Assembly (NCBI RefSeq): GCF_004514425.2
Contig: NZ_MYFN02000017.1
Location: 19,052 to 83,051, forward strand
From: Shinella sumterensis
GTDB lineage: Bacteria > Pseudomonadota > Alphaproteobacteria > Rhizobiales > Rhizobiaceae
Direction of reading: 5' to 3'
Length of the DNA: 64,000 bases
Both the position numbers and the translations under genes were made by a program. The notes under the pieces were generated by a model. That model was not told the DNA's origin. It saw only the letters and a program-made list of their open reading frames with translations, and did not search any database. Shown here one piece after another: positions 43,731-55,864 of this stretch (the first letter of the stretch is position 1; each line of letters begins with the position of its first letter).

Positions 43731-46649
43731 ATGACAGGTGAAATGGTTCTGGTCCTGCTGGTATGCCTTCCCTTCCTGGGAAGCCTTGCGGCGATCATGC
43801 TGCTCCGGACGGATTCCCGCGTTCTTGCCGCCCGCATGGCCGGCGCCGTAACGTTTCTGTGCCTCGTGCTGACGGCGGCAGTGTATCCCGCCGTTCGCGC
43901 CGGTGGAAAATTACGGCTCGATATCGAATGGCTGCCGCAGTTCGGACTGAACTTCACGCTGCGCATGGACGGCTTTGCCTGGCTCTTCGCCATGCTGATC
44001 ACCGGCATCGGCTGCCTCGTCGTGCTCTATGCGCGCTACTACATGTCGGAAGAAGATCCGGTTCCGCGCTTCTTCTCCTTCCTGCTTGCCTTCATGGGCT
44101 CGATGCTCGGCATCGTTCTCTCCGGCAATATCATCCTGCTCTCGGTGTTCTGGGAGCTGACCAGCATCTTCTCCTTCCTGCTGATCAGCTATTGGCACAA
44201 CAACGCCACGGCACGCGACGGCGCACGCATGGCGCTGACGATCACGGGTATCGGCGGCTTCTGCCTTCTGGCAGGCCTTCTGGTGCTTGGCCATATCGTC
44301 GGCAGCTATGATCTCGACGTGGTGCTGGGGGCGGGCGACCAGATCAAGGCCCATCCGCTCTACCTGACGGCGCTCGTCCTGATCCTGATCGGCGCGCTCA
44401 CGAAGAGTGCGCAGGTGCCCTTCCACTTCTGGCTTCCCAATGCCATGGCGGCGCCGACGCCGGTCTCGGCCTACCTGCATTCGGCGACCATGGTGAAGGC
44501 CGGCGTCTTCCTTCTGGTCCGCTTCTGGCCGGCGCTGTCGGGCACTTATGAATGGTTCATGCTCGTCGGCATCGCCGGCACCTGCACCCTGCTGCTCGGC
44601 GCCTATTTCGCCATGTTCCAGCAGGACCTGAAAGGCCTGCTCGCCTATTCGACGATCAGCCATCTCGGTCTCATCACCACGCTGCTCAGCCTCGGCAGCC
44701 CGCTGGCTGCCGTCGCGGCGATCTTCCACATGATGAACCACGCGACCTTCAAGGCGTCGCTCTTCATGGCCGCCGGGATCATCGACCATGAAACCGGCAC
44801 CCGCGACATGCGGCGACTAAGCGGCCTCTACAGGTACCTGCCGATTACGGGCACGCTGGCCATGGTGGCGAGTGCCGCCATGGCGGGCGTGCCGCTGCTC
44901 AACGGGTTCATTTCCAAGGAGATGTTCTTCGCCGAGGCCGTCGAGACGCATGCCGATTCCGTGCTGGACCGCATGCTGCCCTATATCGCGACTCTCGCCG
45001 GCGCGTTCTCCGTCGTCTATTCGCTGCGCTTCATCCATACCGTCTTCTTCGGCCCGCCGCCGCTGGACCTGCCCAAGCCGAAACCCCATGAGCCGCCGCA
45101 CTGGATGCGCTTCCCCGTCGAGTTCCTGGTGCTGGCCTGCCTCGTCGTCGGCGTCATCCCGAGCCTGTCGATCGGACCCTTCCTCCATTCGGCTGTCGTT
45201 TCGGTGCTCGGCGATCGCACGCCCGAATACAGCCTGGCCGTCTGGCACGGCATCAACACGCCGCTGATCATGAGCATGATCGCGCTTGCCGGCGGCGTCC
45301 TGCTCTATGTCCTGCTGAAGGACTATCTGGCCCGGTGCGACGATGGCCCGCCGATCTTCCGTCATCTCGCGGGGCAGCGCATCTTCGAGCGCGTGCTGGT
45401 CACGGTGTCGTGGAAGTGGGCGCGCTGGATGGAAAGCCGCTTCGGTACGCGCAATCTGCAGCCGCAATTGCGTCTGATCGCCGCTGCCGGCCTGCTGGCA
45501 GGCGTGGTGCCGCTCTATATGGCCGGCTTCACGCCGACGCCGGTCGCCATCAGCGGGATCGATCCGATCTTTGCGGCGATCTGGTGCATCGGCGCTTTTT
45601 GCGCGCTCGCCGCCGCCTACCAGGCGAAGTACCACCGGCTGGCCGCCCTCGTGCTGCTTGGCGGCGCAGGTATCACCACCTGCATCACCTTCGTCTGGCT
45701 TTCGGCGCCCGATCTCGCCATCACGCAGCTCGTGGTGGAGATCGTGACGACCGTGCTTCTGCTGCTCGGGTTGCGCTGGCTGCCGAAGCGGTACGAGAAG
45801 GTCGACAACTCCGTGACGCTCGCCGCGCGCGGCCGTCGCTTCCGCGATTTCCTGCTCGCCGTTTCCTGCGGCTTCGGCATGTTCCTGCTGTCCTATGCGA
45901 TCATGAAGCAGCCGGTGCCGGACGCCATTGCCAGCTATTTCCTGGAGAAGGCCTATACGGAAGGCGGCGGGCGCAATGTCGTCAACGTCATTCTGGTGGA
46001 TTTCCGCGGCTTCGACACGATGGGCGAGATCGTGGTGCTGGCGATCGTGGCGCTGACGGTATTTGCGCTGCTGCGCCGCTTCCGCCCTGCGCCCGACAGC
46101 ATCGAGAAGCCGGAACAGCAGCGAATCCAGGCAGCCTACGACGATGAGCAACCGGAGCGTTCGGCCGGCGATACGGTGCGGGACTACCTGCTCGTGCCCT
46201 CGGTCATCATGCAGTGGATGTTCCCGGTCATCGTCACCTTCGCGATCTACCTGTTCATGCGCGGCCATGACCTGCCGGGCGGCGGGTTTGCCGGCGGCGT
46301 GACCATGGCGATCGCCTTCCTCCTGCAGTATCTTGCGGGCGGCGTGCGTTGGGCGGAGGACAGGCTGCGCATCCTGCCCCTGCGCTGGATGGGCTTCGGC
46401 CTGCTCGTCGCGCCGCTCACGGGCATGGGCGCCTGGCTGTTCGGTTATCCGTTCCTGACGTCGCACTCGCAATATATCGATGTGCCGTTCATCGGGAAGG
46501 TGCCGATGGCGTCGGCGCTGATGTTCGATCTCGGCGTCTTTTCGCTCGTCGTCGGCGCGACGGTGCTGATCCTCATCGCGCTTGCGCACCAATCCATTCG
46601 TACGCATCGGGTTCGCAATCTCGACGCCACCAAGGCGGAGGAAGCCTGA
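43731..46649 (+). CDS. phaAB: PhaAB (MrpA-MrpB fusion), cation/proton antiporter subunit
   Basis: The protein has 972 residues. The N-terminal MrpA part (to about residue 790) is related to respiratory complex I ND5: FWELTSIFSFLLISYW, ALTKSAQVPFHFWLPNAMAAPTPVSAYLHSATMVKAGVFLL and MMNHATFKASLFMAAGIIDHETGTRD. The C-terminal MrpB part (about 820-960) has PVIVTFAIYLFMRGHDLPGGGFAGG. Sinorhizobium meliloti PhaA is fused in the same way and serves K+ efflux and pH adaptation in nodulation; other group 2 Mrp systems exchange Na+. Ion choice here is not readable. ATG 43731 has a poor ribosome binding site; ATG 43743 is an alternative. Confidence 0.92.
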   Translation: MTGEMVLVLLVCLPFLGSLAAIMLLRTDSRVLAARMAGAVTFLCLVLTAAVYPAVRAGGKLRLDIEWLPQFGLNFTLRMDGFAWLFAMLITGIGCLVVLYARYYMSEEDPVPRFFSFLLAFMGSMLGIVLSGNIILLSVFWELTSIFSFLLISYWHNNATARDGARMALTITGIGGFCLLAGLLVLGHIVGSYDLDVVLGAGDQIKAHPLYLTALVLILIGALTKSAQVPFHFWLPNAMAAPTPVSAYLHSATMVKAGVFLLVRFWPALSGTYEWFMLVGIAGTCTLLLGAYFAMFQQDLKGLLAYSTISHLGLITTLLSLGSPLAAVAAIFHMMNHATFKASLFMAAGIIDHETGTRDMRRLSGLYRYLPITGTLAMVASAAMAGVPLLNGFISKEMFFAEAVETHADSVLDRMLPYIATLAGAFSVVYSLRFIHTVFFGPPPLDLPKPKPHEPPHWMRFPVEFLVLACLVVGVIPSLSIGPFLHSAVVSVLGDRTPEYSLAVWHGINTPLIMSMIALAGGVLLYVLLKDYLARCDDGPPIFRHLAGQRIFERVLVTVSWKWARWMESRFGTRNLQPQLRLIAAAGLLAGVVPLYMAGFTPTPVAISGIDPIFAAIWCIGAFCALAAAYQAKYHRLAALVLLGGAGITTCITFVWLSAPDLAITQLVVEIVTTVLLLLGLRWLPKRYEKVDNSVTLAARGRRFRDFLLAVSCGFGMFLLSYAIMKQPVPDAIASYFLEKAYTEGGGRNVVNVILVDFRGFDTMGEIVVLAIVALTVFALLRRFRPAPDSIEKPEQQRIQAAYDDEQPERSAGDTVRDYLLVPSVIMQWMFPVIVTFAIYLFMRGHDLPGGGFAGGVTMAIAFLLQYLAGGVRWAEDRLRILPLRWMGFGLLVAPLTGMGAWLFGYPFLTSHSQYIDVPFIGKVPMASALMFDLGVFSLVVGATVLILIALAHQSIRTHRVRNLDATKAEEA

Positions 46650-46987
46650 TGGAGCTCGTTCTCGCAATCGGTATCGGCATCATGACGGGATCCGGGGTCT
46701 GGCTCCTGCTGCGCCCGCGCACCTATCAGGTGATCATCGGCCTCTCGCTTCTGTCCTATGCCGTCAACCTCTTCATCTTCGCCGTCGGCGGCGTGAAATC
46801 CAATGCCGCGCCCGTGCTGGGCGAGGGCGTCGATATCTCGACGCTGACAGACCCGGTCCCGCATGCACTGGTCCTGACGGCCATCGTCATCGGCTTTGCG
46901 ACGACAGCCCTCTTCCTTGTGGTCCTGCTTGCCGCGCGCGGCCTTACCGGCACCGATCACGTTGACGGCAGGGAGCAGCCCAAATGA
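46649..46987 (+). CDS. phaC: PhaC (MrpC-type) antiporter subunit
   Basis: The protein has 112 residues with three membrane helices, of the MnhC/MrpC family, homologous to complex I NuoK: GVWLLLRPRTYQVIIGLSLLSYAVNLFIFAVGG and DPVPHALVLTAIVIGFATTALFLVV. The ATG shares a base with the phaAB stop (TGATG), and the gene overlaps phaD by four bases. It is essential for antiporter assembly in the Mrp systems studied. Confidence 0.92.
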   Translation: MELVLAIGIGIMTGSGVWLLLRPRTYQVIIGLSLLSYAVNLFIFAVGGVKSNAAPVLGEGVDISTLTDPVPHALVLTAIVIGFATTALFLVVLLAARGLTGTDHVDGREQPK

Positions 46988-48621
46988 GCGGCTGGCAGCA
47001 GAACCTCATCATCGCGCCGATCCTCATCCCGCTGCTTGCGGGCGCGCTCCTGCTGTTCTTCGATGAGCGCCAGCGCGTCGTGAAGGCCATGATCAGCGTG
47101 GTGTCCTGCCTCGCGCTCGTCGCCATCGCCGTCAGCCTGTTCCGCTTTGCAAGCTATGGTCCGGAACGGTTCGAGGGCGTCTATATGCTGGGCAACTGGC
47201 CGGCACCCTTCGGCATCGTGCTGGTTGTCGATCGCCTCTCCGCGCTCATGCTCGTGCTGGCCTCCATCCTCGCGGTCCCGACGCTGGTCTACGCGCTGGC
47301 GCGCTGGCATGCGGCAGGCGCGCATTTCCACTCGCTTTTCCAGTTCCTGCTGATGGGGCTGAACGGCGCGTTCCTGACAGGCGACCTCTTCAACCTCTTC
47401 GTCTTCTTCGAGGTCATGCTGGCGGCGTCCTACGGGCTTTTGATGCACGGCTCCGGCCCCATGCGCGTCAAGGCCGGTCTGCATTACATCGCGGTCAACC
47501 TCGCTGCCGCGCTGTGCTTCCTCATCGGTGTCAGCGCCATCTACGGCTCCGCCGGCACGCTCAACATGGCAGATCTTGCGGTGCGCATCGGCGAGATCGA
47601 AGGCGACCGGCGCATGCTGCTGGAGGCGGGCGCCGCCATTCTCGGCATCGTCTTTCTCATCAAGGCGGGCATGTGGCCCCTGAACTTCTGGCTTCCGGCC
47701 GCCTATAGCGCAGCGACGGCGCCCGTTGCCGGCATCTTCGCGATCATGAGCAAGGTCGGCATATACGTCATCCTGCGGCTTTCGCTTCTGGTGTTCGGCC
47801 AGGGCGAATCCGCCGGACTCGGCCTCAATGTCCTGCTCTATGGCGGCATGGCGACGGTGGCGTTCGGCACGATCGGCGTTCTGGCATCGCAGGCGCTCGG
47901 ACGGCTTGCCAGCTATTCCGTCCTCGTATCGTCGGGTACGCTGCTGGCCGTGCTCGGCCTCAACAACGGTATGGTGACCGCCGGGGCGCTGTTCTACATG
48001 GTCAGTTCCACGCTCACCATCGCGGCCTTCTTCCTGCTCATCGAACTTGTCGAGCGCGGGCAGGACGCCGGTGCGTCGGTTCTGGCGGTGACGATGGAAG
48101 CCTATGGCGACGCCGACGAGGAAGAGCAGGAAGTCGAGGTTGGCGTGACCATGCCCGCGACCATCGCGGTGCTCGGTGTGTGCTTCGCCGCCTGCGGCAT
48201 CCTGCTTTCCGGCCTGCCGCCGCTGTCCGGTTTCGTGGCCAAGTTCGCCATGATGACGGGCATGATCGGGAGTGGTGTGGCCACCGACGCACCGATTCCG
48301 GCCTCCGTCTGGTGGATCGTGGCGCTTCTCATCCTGTCAGGACTGGCCGCGCTCATCTCCATGACGCGCGCCGGTATCCGCACTTTCTGGGCCTCGATGG
48401 AGGGCACCGTTCCCCGCGTCCTCGTCATGGAAATGGCGCCTGTCTTGCTGCTGATCGCCATGACGCTCGCGCTCACCGTGCAGGCGGGTCCCGCGATGCG
48501 CTACATGGAGGAGACCGTCAACGGTCTTCAGCACCCGGCAACCTATATCGATGCGGTGATCAATGCCCGCCGCGTCGGCGTCGAGGAACCGGGCGGGCCG
48601 GAAGGCGGGGGAGGGATCTGA
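46984..48621 (+). CDS. phaD: PhaD (MrpD-type) antiporter subunit
   Basis: The protein has 545 residues with about fourteen membrane helices, of the MrpD family related to NuoM/NuoN: LFNLFVFFEVMLAASYGLLMHG, LIKAGMWPLNFWLPAAYSAATAPVAGIFAIMSKVGIYVILRL and LSGLPPLSGFVAKFAMMTGM. With PhaA it forms the proton-path core of the complex. A charged cytoplasmic loop (YGDADEEEQEVEVG, about residue 375) and a short Gly/Glu-rich tail are notable. It starts in a four-base overlap with phaC, and phaE follows after one base. Confidence 0.92.
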   Translation: MSGWQQNLIIAPILIPLLAGALLLFFDERQRVVKAMISVVSCLALVAIAVSLFRFASYGPERFEGVYMLGNWPAPFGIVLVVDRLSALMLVLASILAVPTLVYALARWHAAGAHFHSLFQFLLMGLNGAFLTGDLFNLFVFFEVMLAASYGLLMHGSGPMRVKAGLHYIAVNLAAALCFLIGVSAIYGSAGTLNMADLAVRIGEIEGDRRMLLEAGAAILGIVFLIKAGMWPLNFWLPAAYSAATAPVAGIFAIMSKVGIYVILRLSLLVFGQGESAGLGLNVLLYGGMATVAFGTIGVLASQALGRLASYSVLVSSGTLLAVLGLNNGMVTAGALFYMVSSTLTIAAFFLLIELVERGQDAGASVLAVTMEAYGDADEEEQEVEVGVTMPATIAVLGVCFAACGILLSGLPPLSGFVAKFAMMTGMIGSGVATDAPIPASVWWIVALLILSGLAALISMTRAGIRTFWASMEGTVPRVLVMEMAPVLLLIAMTLALTVQAGPAMRYMEETVNGLQHPATYIDAVINARRVGVEEPGGPEGGGGI

Positions 48622-48622
48622 C

Positions 48623-49099
48623 ATGCTGCCCTATCCGCTGCTGAGCGCATCCCTCGTCATCATGTGGCTGGCCCTGAACGGTTTTACGCTCGGCCACCTT
48701 ATCCTCGGCTGCATCGTCGCCGTCTTTGCCTCCTGGGGCATGGCGTCGCTGCGGCCTGCCAAGCCTCGCCTGAAGAAGTGGTATCTGCTGCCCAAACTCG
48801 TCGGCATCGTGCTCTACGATATCGTGCGCTCGAACATCGCCGTCGCGTCCATCATCCTTGGCGGGCACAAGCGAAAGTTCAAGTCGGGCTTCATCACCGT
48901 TCCGCTCGATGTGGAGAGCCCGATGGCGCTCGCGGTCCTTGCTGTCGTGGTGACCAGTACGCCGGGCACGGCCTGGCTTGAATACAATTCGCTGAACCGG
49001 ACGGTGCTGATCCACGTCCTCGACCTTGTCGACGAGGCCGAGTGGCAGACCCTGATCAAGGGGCGGTACGAGGCGCTGCTGATGGAGATCTTCGAATGA
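48623..49099 (+). CDS. phaE: PhaE (MrpE-type) antiporter subunit
   Basis: The protein has 158 residues. Two N-terminal membrane helices ([33 protein letters not shown]) are followed by a cytoplasmic domain with [47 protein letters not shown] and [14 protein letters not shown], typical for MrpE. GGGGGAGGG precedes the start at 48623, inside the end of phaD. The stop overlaps phaF by four bases. Confidence 0.91.
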   Translation: MLPYPLLSASLVIMWLALNGFTLGHLILGCIVAVFASWGMASLRPAKPRLKKWYLLPKLVGIVLYDIVRSNIAVASIILGGHKRKFKSGFITVPLDVESPMALAVLAVVVTSTPGTAWLEYNSLNRTVLIHVLDLVDEAEWQTLIKGRYEALLMEIFE

Positions 49100-49377
49100 G
49101 CCAGACCATTCTCGCCGTTTCCCTGACATTCGCCCAGGTCTGCCTCGCCATCGCCATGGCGCTCGCGGCGCTACGCATGTCGCGTGGTCCGCGGGCCCAG
49201 GATCGCGTCCTGGCGCTCGACACGCTCTATGTGAACTCGATGCTGCTTCTGATGGTGTTCGGCATCCGCACGGGCAAGGACATCTATTTCGAGGCGTCGC
49301 TGGTCATCGGCATGCTCGGTTTCGTGGCCACGGTGGCACTCGCCAAGTTCCTGATGCGCGGGGAGGTCATCGAATGA
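49096..49377 (+). CDS. phaF: PhaF (MrpF-type) antiporter subunit
   Basis: The protein has 93 residues with three membrane helices and the MrpF pattern [35 protein letters not shown] between helices one and two. MrpF is linked to bile-salt or cholate efflux in some species and is needed for full antiport. It is coupled to both neighbours by four-base overlaps. Confidence 0.91.
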   Translation: MSQTILAVSLTFAQVCLAIAMALAALRMSRGPRAQDRVLALDTLYVNSMLLLMVFGIRTGKDIYFEASLVIGMLGFVATVALAKFLMRGEVIE

Positions 49378-49766
49378 ACATCATGGATCACGCGGTCGAC
49401 CTGCCGGTCTGGGCAGCGATTCTCGTCTCGTTCTTTCTCGTCGTCGGCTCGGGTCTGACGCTGATCGGCACGATCGGTTTCTCGCGCCTGCCGTCCTTCT
49501 ACGAGCGCATCCATGCGCCGACGCTCGGCACCAGCTGGGGGACCGGCGGCATCGTGATGGCCTCGATGATCTTCTTCACCGTGCTTGCCACGCGGCCGGT
49601 CATCCACGAAATCCTGATCGGCATTTTCGTGACCGTCACGACACCGGTCACCTTGATGCTGCTCGCCCGTGCCGCCCTTCACCGGGACAGGGCAGAGGGC
49701 AATCCGGATGTGCTGGCCGAAGTGTCCCCGGACGAACCGAAAAGCGGCCCCGCCCTCGGCGAGTGA
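49374..49766 (+). CDS. phaG: PhaG (MrpG-type) antiporter subunit
   Basis: The protein has 130 residues of the MrpG family: [48 protein letters not shown], then a third helix and a hydrophilic C-terminal tail of about 30 residues ([20 protein letters not shown]). It is the last gene of the operon. No intrinsic terminator is obvious in the 209 bases before the ftsK start. Confidence 0.91.
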   Translation: MNIMDHAVDLPVWAAILVSFFLVVGSGLTLIGTIGFSRLPSFYERIHAPTLGTSWGTGGIVMASMIFFTVLATRPVIHEILIGIFVTVTTPVTLMLLARAALHRDRAEGNPDVLAEVSPDEPKSGPALGE

Positions 49767-49911
49767 GGCGGGGTTATCCCATAGAATTTTTTGCATTCGA
49801 TCCACCCGCGGCAACCCGCGGAGGATCACGCCCATGCGCCCTTTTGAAGCGCTAGGACGACGCTCCGAAACGGGATCGTGATAAGGATTCTGCGCCACTC
49901 CAAAGACATTG

Positions 49912-49933
49912 TTAACCTTCATTTCCTAACCAT
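49912..49933 (+). promoter_or_regulatory. CtrA half-site-like pair upstream of ftsK
   Basis: TTAACCTT (49912-49919) and CTAACCAT (49926-49933) are each one mismatch from the CtrA half-site TTAACCAT. They lie about 45-65 bases before the ftsK start. Cell-cycle control is plausible for this gene, but the match is weak. Confidence 0.35.
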
Positions 49934-49975
49934 CTACGCATCCCTATCGGCAATGATCGTCGAGTGTGCAGGTTC

Positions 49976-52681
<2,706 letters not shown>

Positions 52682-52752
52682 GAGCGTTCGCCGGGCGATT
52701 GCTCCGAGATCGGGCAATAGTCCTACTTATTTGAATTGCCGATCTTTTTTGG

Positions 52753-52783
52753 ATCCGGCCCGTACAAGCGGGCCGGATTTTTA
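52753..52783 (+). terminator. Intrinsic terminator after ftsK
   Basis: A ten-base stem (ATCCGGCCCG / CGGGCCGGAT) with a TACAAG loop is followed by TTTTT, about 70 bases after the ftsK stop. Confidence 0.88.
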
Positions 52784-52925
52784 TGGTCCGGCCAGGAAAA
52801 TTCGAAGCCGTCCCCGATTTAATCGATTTGGCTTCCGGCGCGGTCCCGAGCGGCTGTTGCATCTGCCTGACGATGTGTGAATAGTGCCGCCGACCCCGAT
52901 ACCATGCATCCAAGGGAGGACAGGA

Positions 52926-53969
52926 ATGGCCTTGATCACCATGCGGCAACTGCTCGATCACGCAGCGGAGAACGACTACGCACTGCCCGCATTCAACGTA
53001 AACAACCTGGAATACATCCAGGCAGTCATGCGCGCGGCGGATGCGACGGATTCTCCCGTGATCCTGCAGGCGAGCCGCGGTGCGCGCTCCTATGCGGGCG
53101 ATGCCTTCCTGCGCCACCTCATTCTCGGCGCGGCCGAGGAGTATCCGCACATTCCCGTTTGCCTGCATCTCGACCATGGCGACCAGCCCTCCACCTGCAT
53201 TTCCGCCATCACCAACGGCTTCACCTCCGTCATGATGGACGGCTCGCTGCTGGCCGACGGCAAGTCGATCGCGAGCTACGAATACAATGTCGACGTCACG
53301 GCCGAGGTCGTGAAGATCGCGCATGCGGCCGGTGTTTCGGTCGAAGGCGAGCTTGGCTGTCTCGGCAATCTGGAAACGGGCGCCGGCGAGAAGGAAGACG
53401 GCCACGGCTTCGAAGGCAAGCTGACGCGCGAGGAACTGCTGACCGACCCCGACCAGGCTCTGGACTTCGTTTCCAAGACCGGTGTCGATGCGCTTGCCGT
53501 CGCCATCGGCACGAGCCATGGCGCCTACAAGTTCACCCGCGCGCCGGATGGCGACATCCTGTCGATCGAGACCATTGCCAAGATCCACGCCAAGCTGCCG
53601 AACACGCATCTCGTCATGCACGGCTCGTCTTCGGTCCCGCAAGACTTGCAGGACCTGTTCACCGAATATGGCGGCGAGATGAAGCAGACATGGGGCGTCC
53701 CCGTCGCCGAAATCCAGAAGGCGATCCCGCTCGGGGTGCGCAAGGTCAATATCGACACGGACCTGCGTCTCGCCATGACCGGCACGATCCGCAAGAACTT
53801 CAAGGAAAAGCCGGAGAACTTCGACCCGCGCACCTACCTGAAGCCGGCGACGGCCCGCATGCAGGAGGTCTGCCGCGAGCGCTTCGAGGCCTTCCGCACG
53901 GCCGGCAAGGCGTCCGGCATTCGCGTCAAGCGCCTGCCGGAGATGGCGAAATTCTACGCGGCAAGCTAA
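52926..53969 (+). CDS. fba: Class II fructose-bisphosphate aldolase
   Basis: The protein has 347 residues. Zinc-site and phosphate motifs of class II aldolases are present: [10 protein letters not shown] (HxD), [35 protein letters not shown] and [13 protein letters not shown]. The length and loop between VNVDV and the second zinc ligand match the CbbA-like subtype often annotated in Calvin-cycle bacteria, but no cbb genes lie here, so glycolysis/gluconeogenesis is the probable role. GGGAGGACAGGA precedes ATG 52926. A strong terminator follows. Confidence 0.93.
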   Translation: MALITMRQLLDHAAENDYALPAFNVNNLEYIQAVMRAADATDSPVILQASRGARSYAGDAFLRHLILGAAEEYPHIPVCLHLDHGDQPSTCISAITNGFTSVMMDGSLLADGKSIASYEYNVDVTAEVVKIAHAAGVSVEGELGCLGNLETGAGEKEDGHGFEGKLTREELLTDPDQALDFVSKTGVDALAVAIGTSHGAYKFTRAPDGDILSIETIAKIHAKLPNTHLVMHGSSSVPQDLQDLFTEYGGEMKQTWGVPVAEIQKAIPLGVRKVNIDTDLRLAMTGTIRKNFKEKPENFDPRTYLKPATARMQEVCRERFEAFRTAGKASGIRVKRLPEMAKFYAAS

Positions 53970-53991
53970 GCCGTCGTCACCACCATTCGCG

Positions 53992-54020
53992 CCCTCCCGG
54001 CTCCCAGCCGGGAGGGTTTT
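53992..54020 (+). terminator. Intrinsic terminator after fba
   Basis: A ten-base stem (CCCTCCCGGC / GCCGGGAGGG) with a TCCCA loop is followed by TTTT, 23 bases after the fba stop. Confidence 0.9.
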
Positions 54021-54136
54021 GATTTGACGCTGCAAGCCGCAGGAATTCGTTGCGAGGCGCCGCACGTCCTCGTAAAAGATGGCGCAATCCAGTTGGAAGC
54101 GGACCATTGCGACAGCGTGGCCGGTGCGAGGACGAC

Positions 54137-55285
54137 ATGAGCGTGGAACGGGCCCTGACAATTGCAGACCTCAAGGAACAGGCGCGTCGAAGGGTGCCGA
54201 AGATGTTCTTCGACTATGCGGACTCCGGCGCCTGGACCGAGAGCACATACCGTGCCAACGAAGAGGATTTCCGCAAGATCAAGCTGCGCCAGCGCGTGCT
54301 GGTCGACATGACCAACCGCTCGCTCGCAAGCGAGATGATCGGCGAGAAGGTGTCGATGCCGGTCGCCATCGCGCCCACCGGCTTCACCGGCATGCAGCAT
54401 GCCGACGGTGAGATGCTGGCCGCGCAGGCGGCGGAGGAGTTCGGCGTTCCCTTCACGCTTTCCACCATGAGCATCTGCTCGATCGAGGACGTGCGCTCCG
54501 TCACGTCCAAGCCGTTCTGGTTCCAGCTCTATGTAATGCGGGACCGCGACTTCGTCCTGAGCTTGATCGACCGCGCCAAGGCGGCCGGTTGCTCGGCTCT
54601 CGTCCTGACGCTCGATCTCCAGATCCTCGGCCAGCGGCACAAGGATCTGCGCAACGGCCTGTCCGCTCCGCCGCGCTTCACGCCCAAGCACGTCTGGCAG
54701 ATGATGACCCGACCGTTCTGGTGCCTCGACATGCTCGGCACCAAACGCCGCACCTTCGGCAACATCGTCGGCCATGCCAAGGGCGTGGGCGACCTCTCGT
54801 CGCTTTCGTCCTGGACGTCGGAGCAGTTCGATCCGCAACTGTCCTGGAAGGACATCGAATGGATCCGCGACCAGTGGGGCGGCAAGCTCATCCTGAAGGG
54901 CATTCTGGATGAAGAAGATGCGCGCATGTCGCTCGGCAGCGGTGCGGATGCCATCATCGTCTCCAACCACGGCGGACGACAACTCGACGGCGCGGCCTCA
55001 TCGATCAGCATGCTGCCGCGCATCGTCGATGCCGTCGGCAACCAGATGGAAGTCCATCTCGATGGCGGCATCCGCTCCGGCCAGGACGTGCTGAAGGCAC
55101 TTTGCTACGGCGCCAAGGGCACCTATATCGGCCGCCCCTTCCTTTACGGGCTCGGCGCGGGCGGCAAAGCCGGCGTGCGGCGCTCGCTTGAAATCATCCG
55201 CCGTGAGCTCGACACCACCATGGCGCTGTGCGGCGAGCGCGACGTGAAGAACCTCTCGCGCGACAACCTGCACAGGGACGCTTGA
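54137..55285 (+). CDS. lldD: FMN-dependent L-lactate dehydrogenase / alpha-hydroxyacid oxidase
   Basis: The protein has 382 residues of the FMN-linked alpha-hydroxyacid family: MFFDYADSGAWTESTYRANEEDF at the N terminus, PVAIAPTGFTGMQHADGEMLAA, the FMN/catalytic histidine motif SNHGGRQLDGAASS and the DGGIRSGQDVLKAL phosphate-binding strand. It oxidises L-lactate (or a related hydroxyacid) to pyruvate and passes electrons to the respiratory chain. GCGAGGA precedes ATG 54137. It stands alone with its own promoter region (54021-54136) after the fba terminator. Confidence 0.88.
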   Translation: MSVERALTIADLKEQARRRVPKMFFDYADSGAWTESTYRANEEDFRKIKLRQRVLVDMTNRSLASEMIGEKVSMPVAIAPTGFTGMQHADGEMLAAQAAEEFGVPFTLSTMSICSIEDVRSVTSKPFWFQLYVMRDRDFVLSLIDRAKAAGCSALVLTLDLQILGQRHKDLRNGLSAPPRFTPKHVWQMMTRPFWCLDMLGTKRRTFGNIVGHAKGVGDLSSLSSWTSEQFDPQLSWKDIEWIRDQWGGKLILKGILDEEDARMSLGSGADAIIVSNHGGRQLDGAASSISMLPRIVDAVGNQMEVHLDGGIRSGQDVLKALCYGAKGTYIGRPFLYGLGAGGKAGVRRSLEIIRRELDTTMALCGERDVKNLSRDNLHRDA

Positions 55286-55328
55286 CGCAGGACTGGCAAG
55301 TTCGGGCGGTTCGTGCGAGAATAGCGCC

Positions 55329-55562
55329 ATGAGCAAAGGTAATGCCATATCGAAGGACCTCGATCGCCGCATCGATGCGCTTGCTGCGCGCTCCTCGCTG
55401 ACGCGTGGTCAGATCATTGAGGACGCACTCGCACATGGTCGTTCGCTCGCCTGGCAGGAAAAGTGGATCGAAGGTGTCGAGGCGGGCCTTGCGGACGCTG
55501 ACCGGGGCGATTTCGTAAGTGAAGACGAGATCGCGATTGTCCTCAGCAAATATGAACCTTGA
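55329..55562 (+). CDS. Ribbon-helix-helix antitoxin (ParD/CopG-like)
   Basis: The protein has 77 residues. The N-terminal ribbon-helix-helix (about residues 5-45; NAISKDLDRRIDALAARSSLTRGQIIEDALAHG) should bind DNA as a dimer. The C-terminal part (WQEKWIEGVEAGLADADRGDFVSEDEIAIVLSKYEP) is the acidic region that wraps the toxin. The stop codon lies just before or overlaps the toxin start, as in ParDE pairs. Autorepression of the operon through the short upstream gap is likely. Confidence 0.85.
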   Translation: MSKGNAISKDLDRRIDALAARSSLTRGQIIEDALAHGRSLAWQEKWIEGVEAGLADADRGDFVSEDEIAIVLSKYEP

Positions 55563-55570
55563 CGGACGCC

Positions 55571-55861
55571 GTGACGCGCGTTGTCTGGACCCGTCGCTAT
55601 CTTCGTGAGCTGGAAGTGATCGGAGATTATATCGCCGAGCGCAATCCCAGGGCAGCGGCAAAGGTCACGGCCAATATCCATCTCCGGACGAAGCGGCTAT
55701 TGGCGGACAATCCCTTTATTGGACGTGTCGGTGAAATCGAAGGCACCCGGGAGCTTGTCGTTCCGGGTACGCCCTATATCGTCGCGTATCGTGTTCTGGA
55801 GACTCGCGTCGAGGTACTCTTCGTGCAGCACGGCGCGCGCGAATGGCCGGAAATCCTGTAA
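55571..55861 (+). CDS. ParE/RelE-family toxin
   Basis: The protein has about 96 residues. VVWTRRYLRELEVIGDYIAERNPRAAAKVTANIHLRTKRLLADNP, GTRELVVPGTPYIVAYRV and VEVLFVQHGAREWP are the classical ParE layout (helical hairpin, then a four-stranded sheet with the RELVV and AREWP motifs). ParE toxins usually poison DNA gyrase. I prefer the GTG at 55571 (MTRVVW); a TTG at 55559 that overlaps the antitoxin stop would add four residues. The convergent deacetylase ends three bases after its stop. Confidence 0.85.
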   Translation: MTRVVWTRRYLRELEVIGDYIAERNPRAAAKVTANIHLRTKRLLADNPFIGRVGEIEGTRELVVPGTPYIVAYRVLETRVEVLFVQHGAREWPEIL

Positions 55862-55864
55862 CCG

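Noticed and set aside
44817..46667. A 616-codon minus-strand frame opposite phaAB
   Set aside because: It is a hydrophilic His/Asp/Arg-rich antisense shadow; phaAB explains the region.
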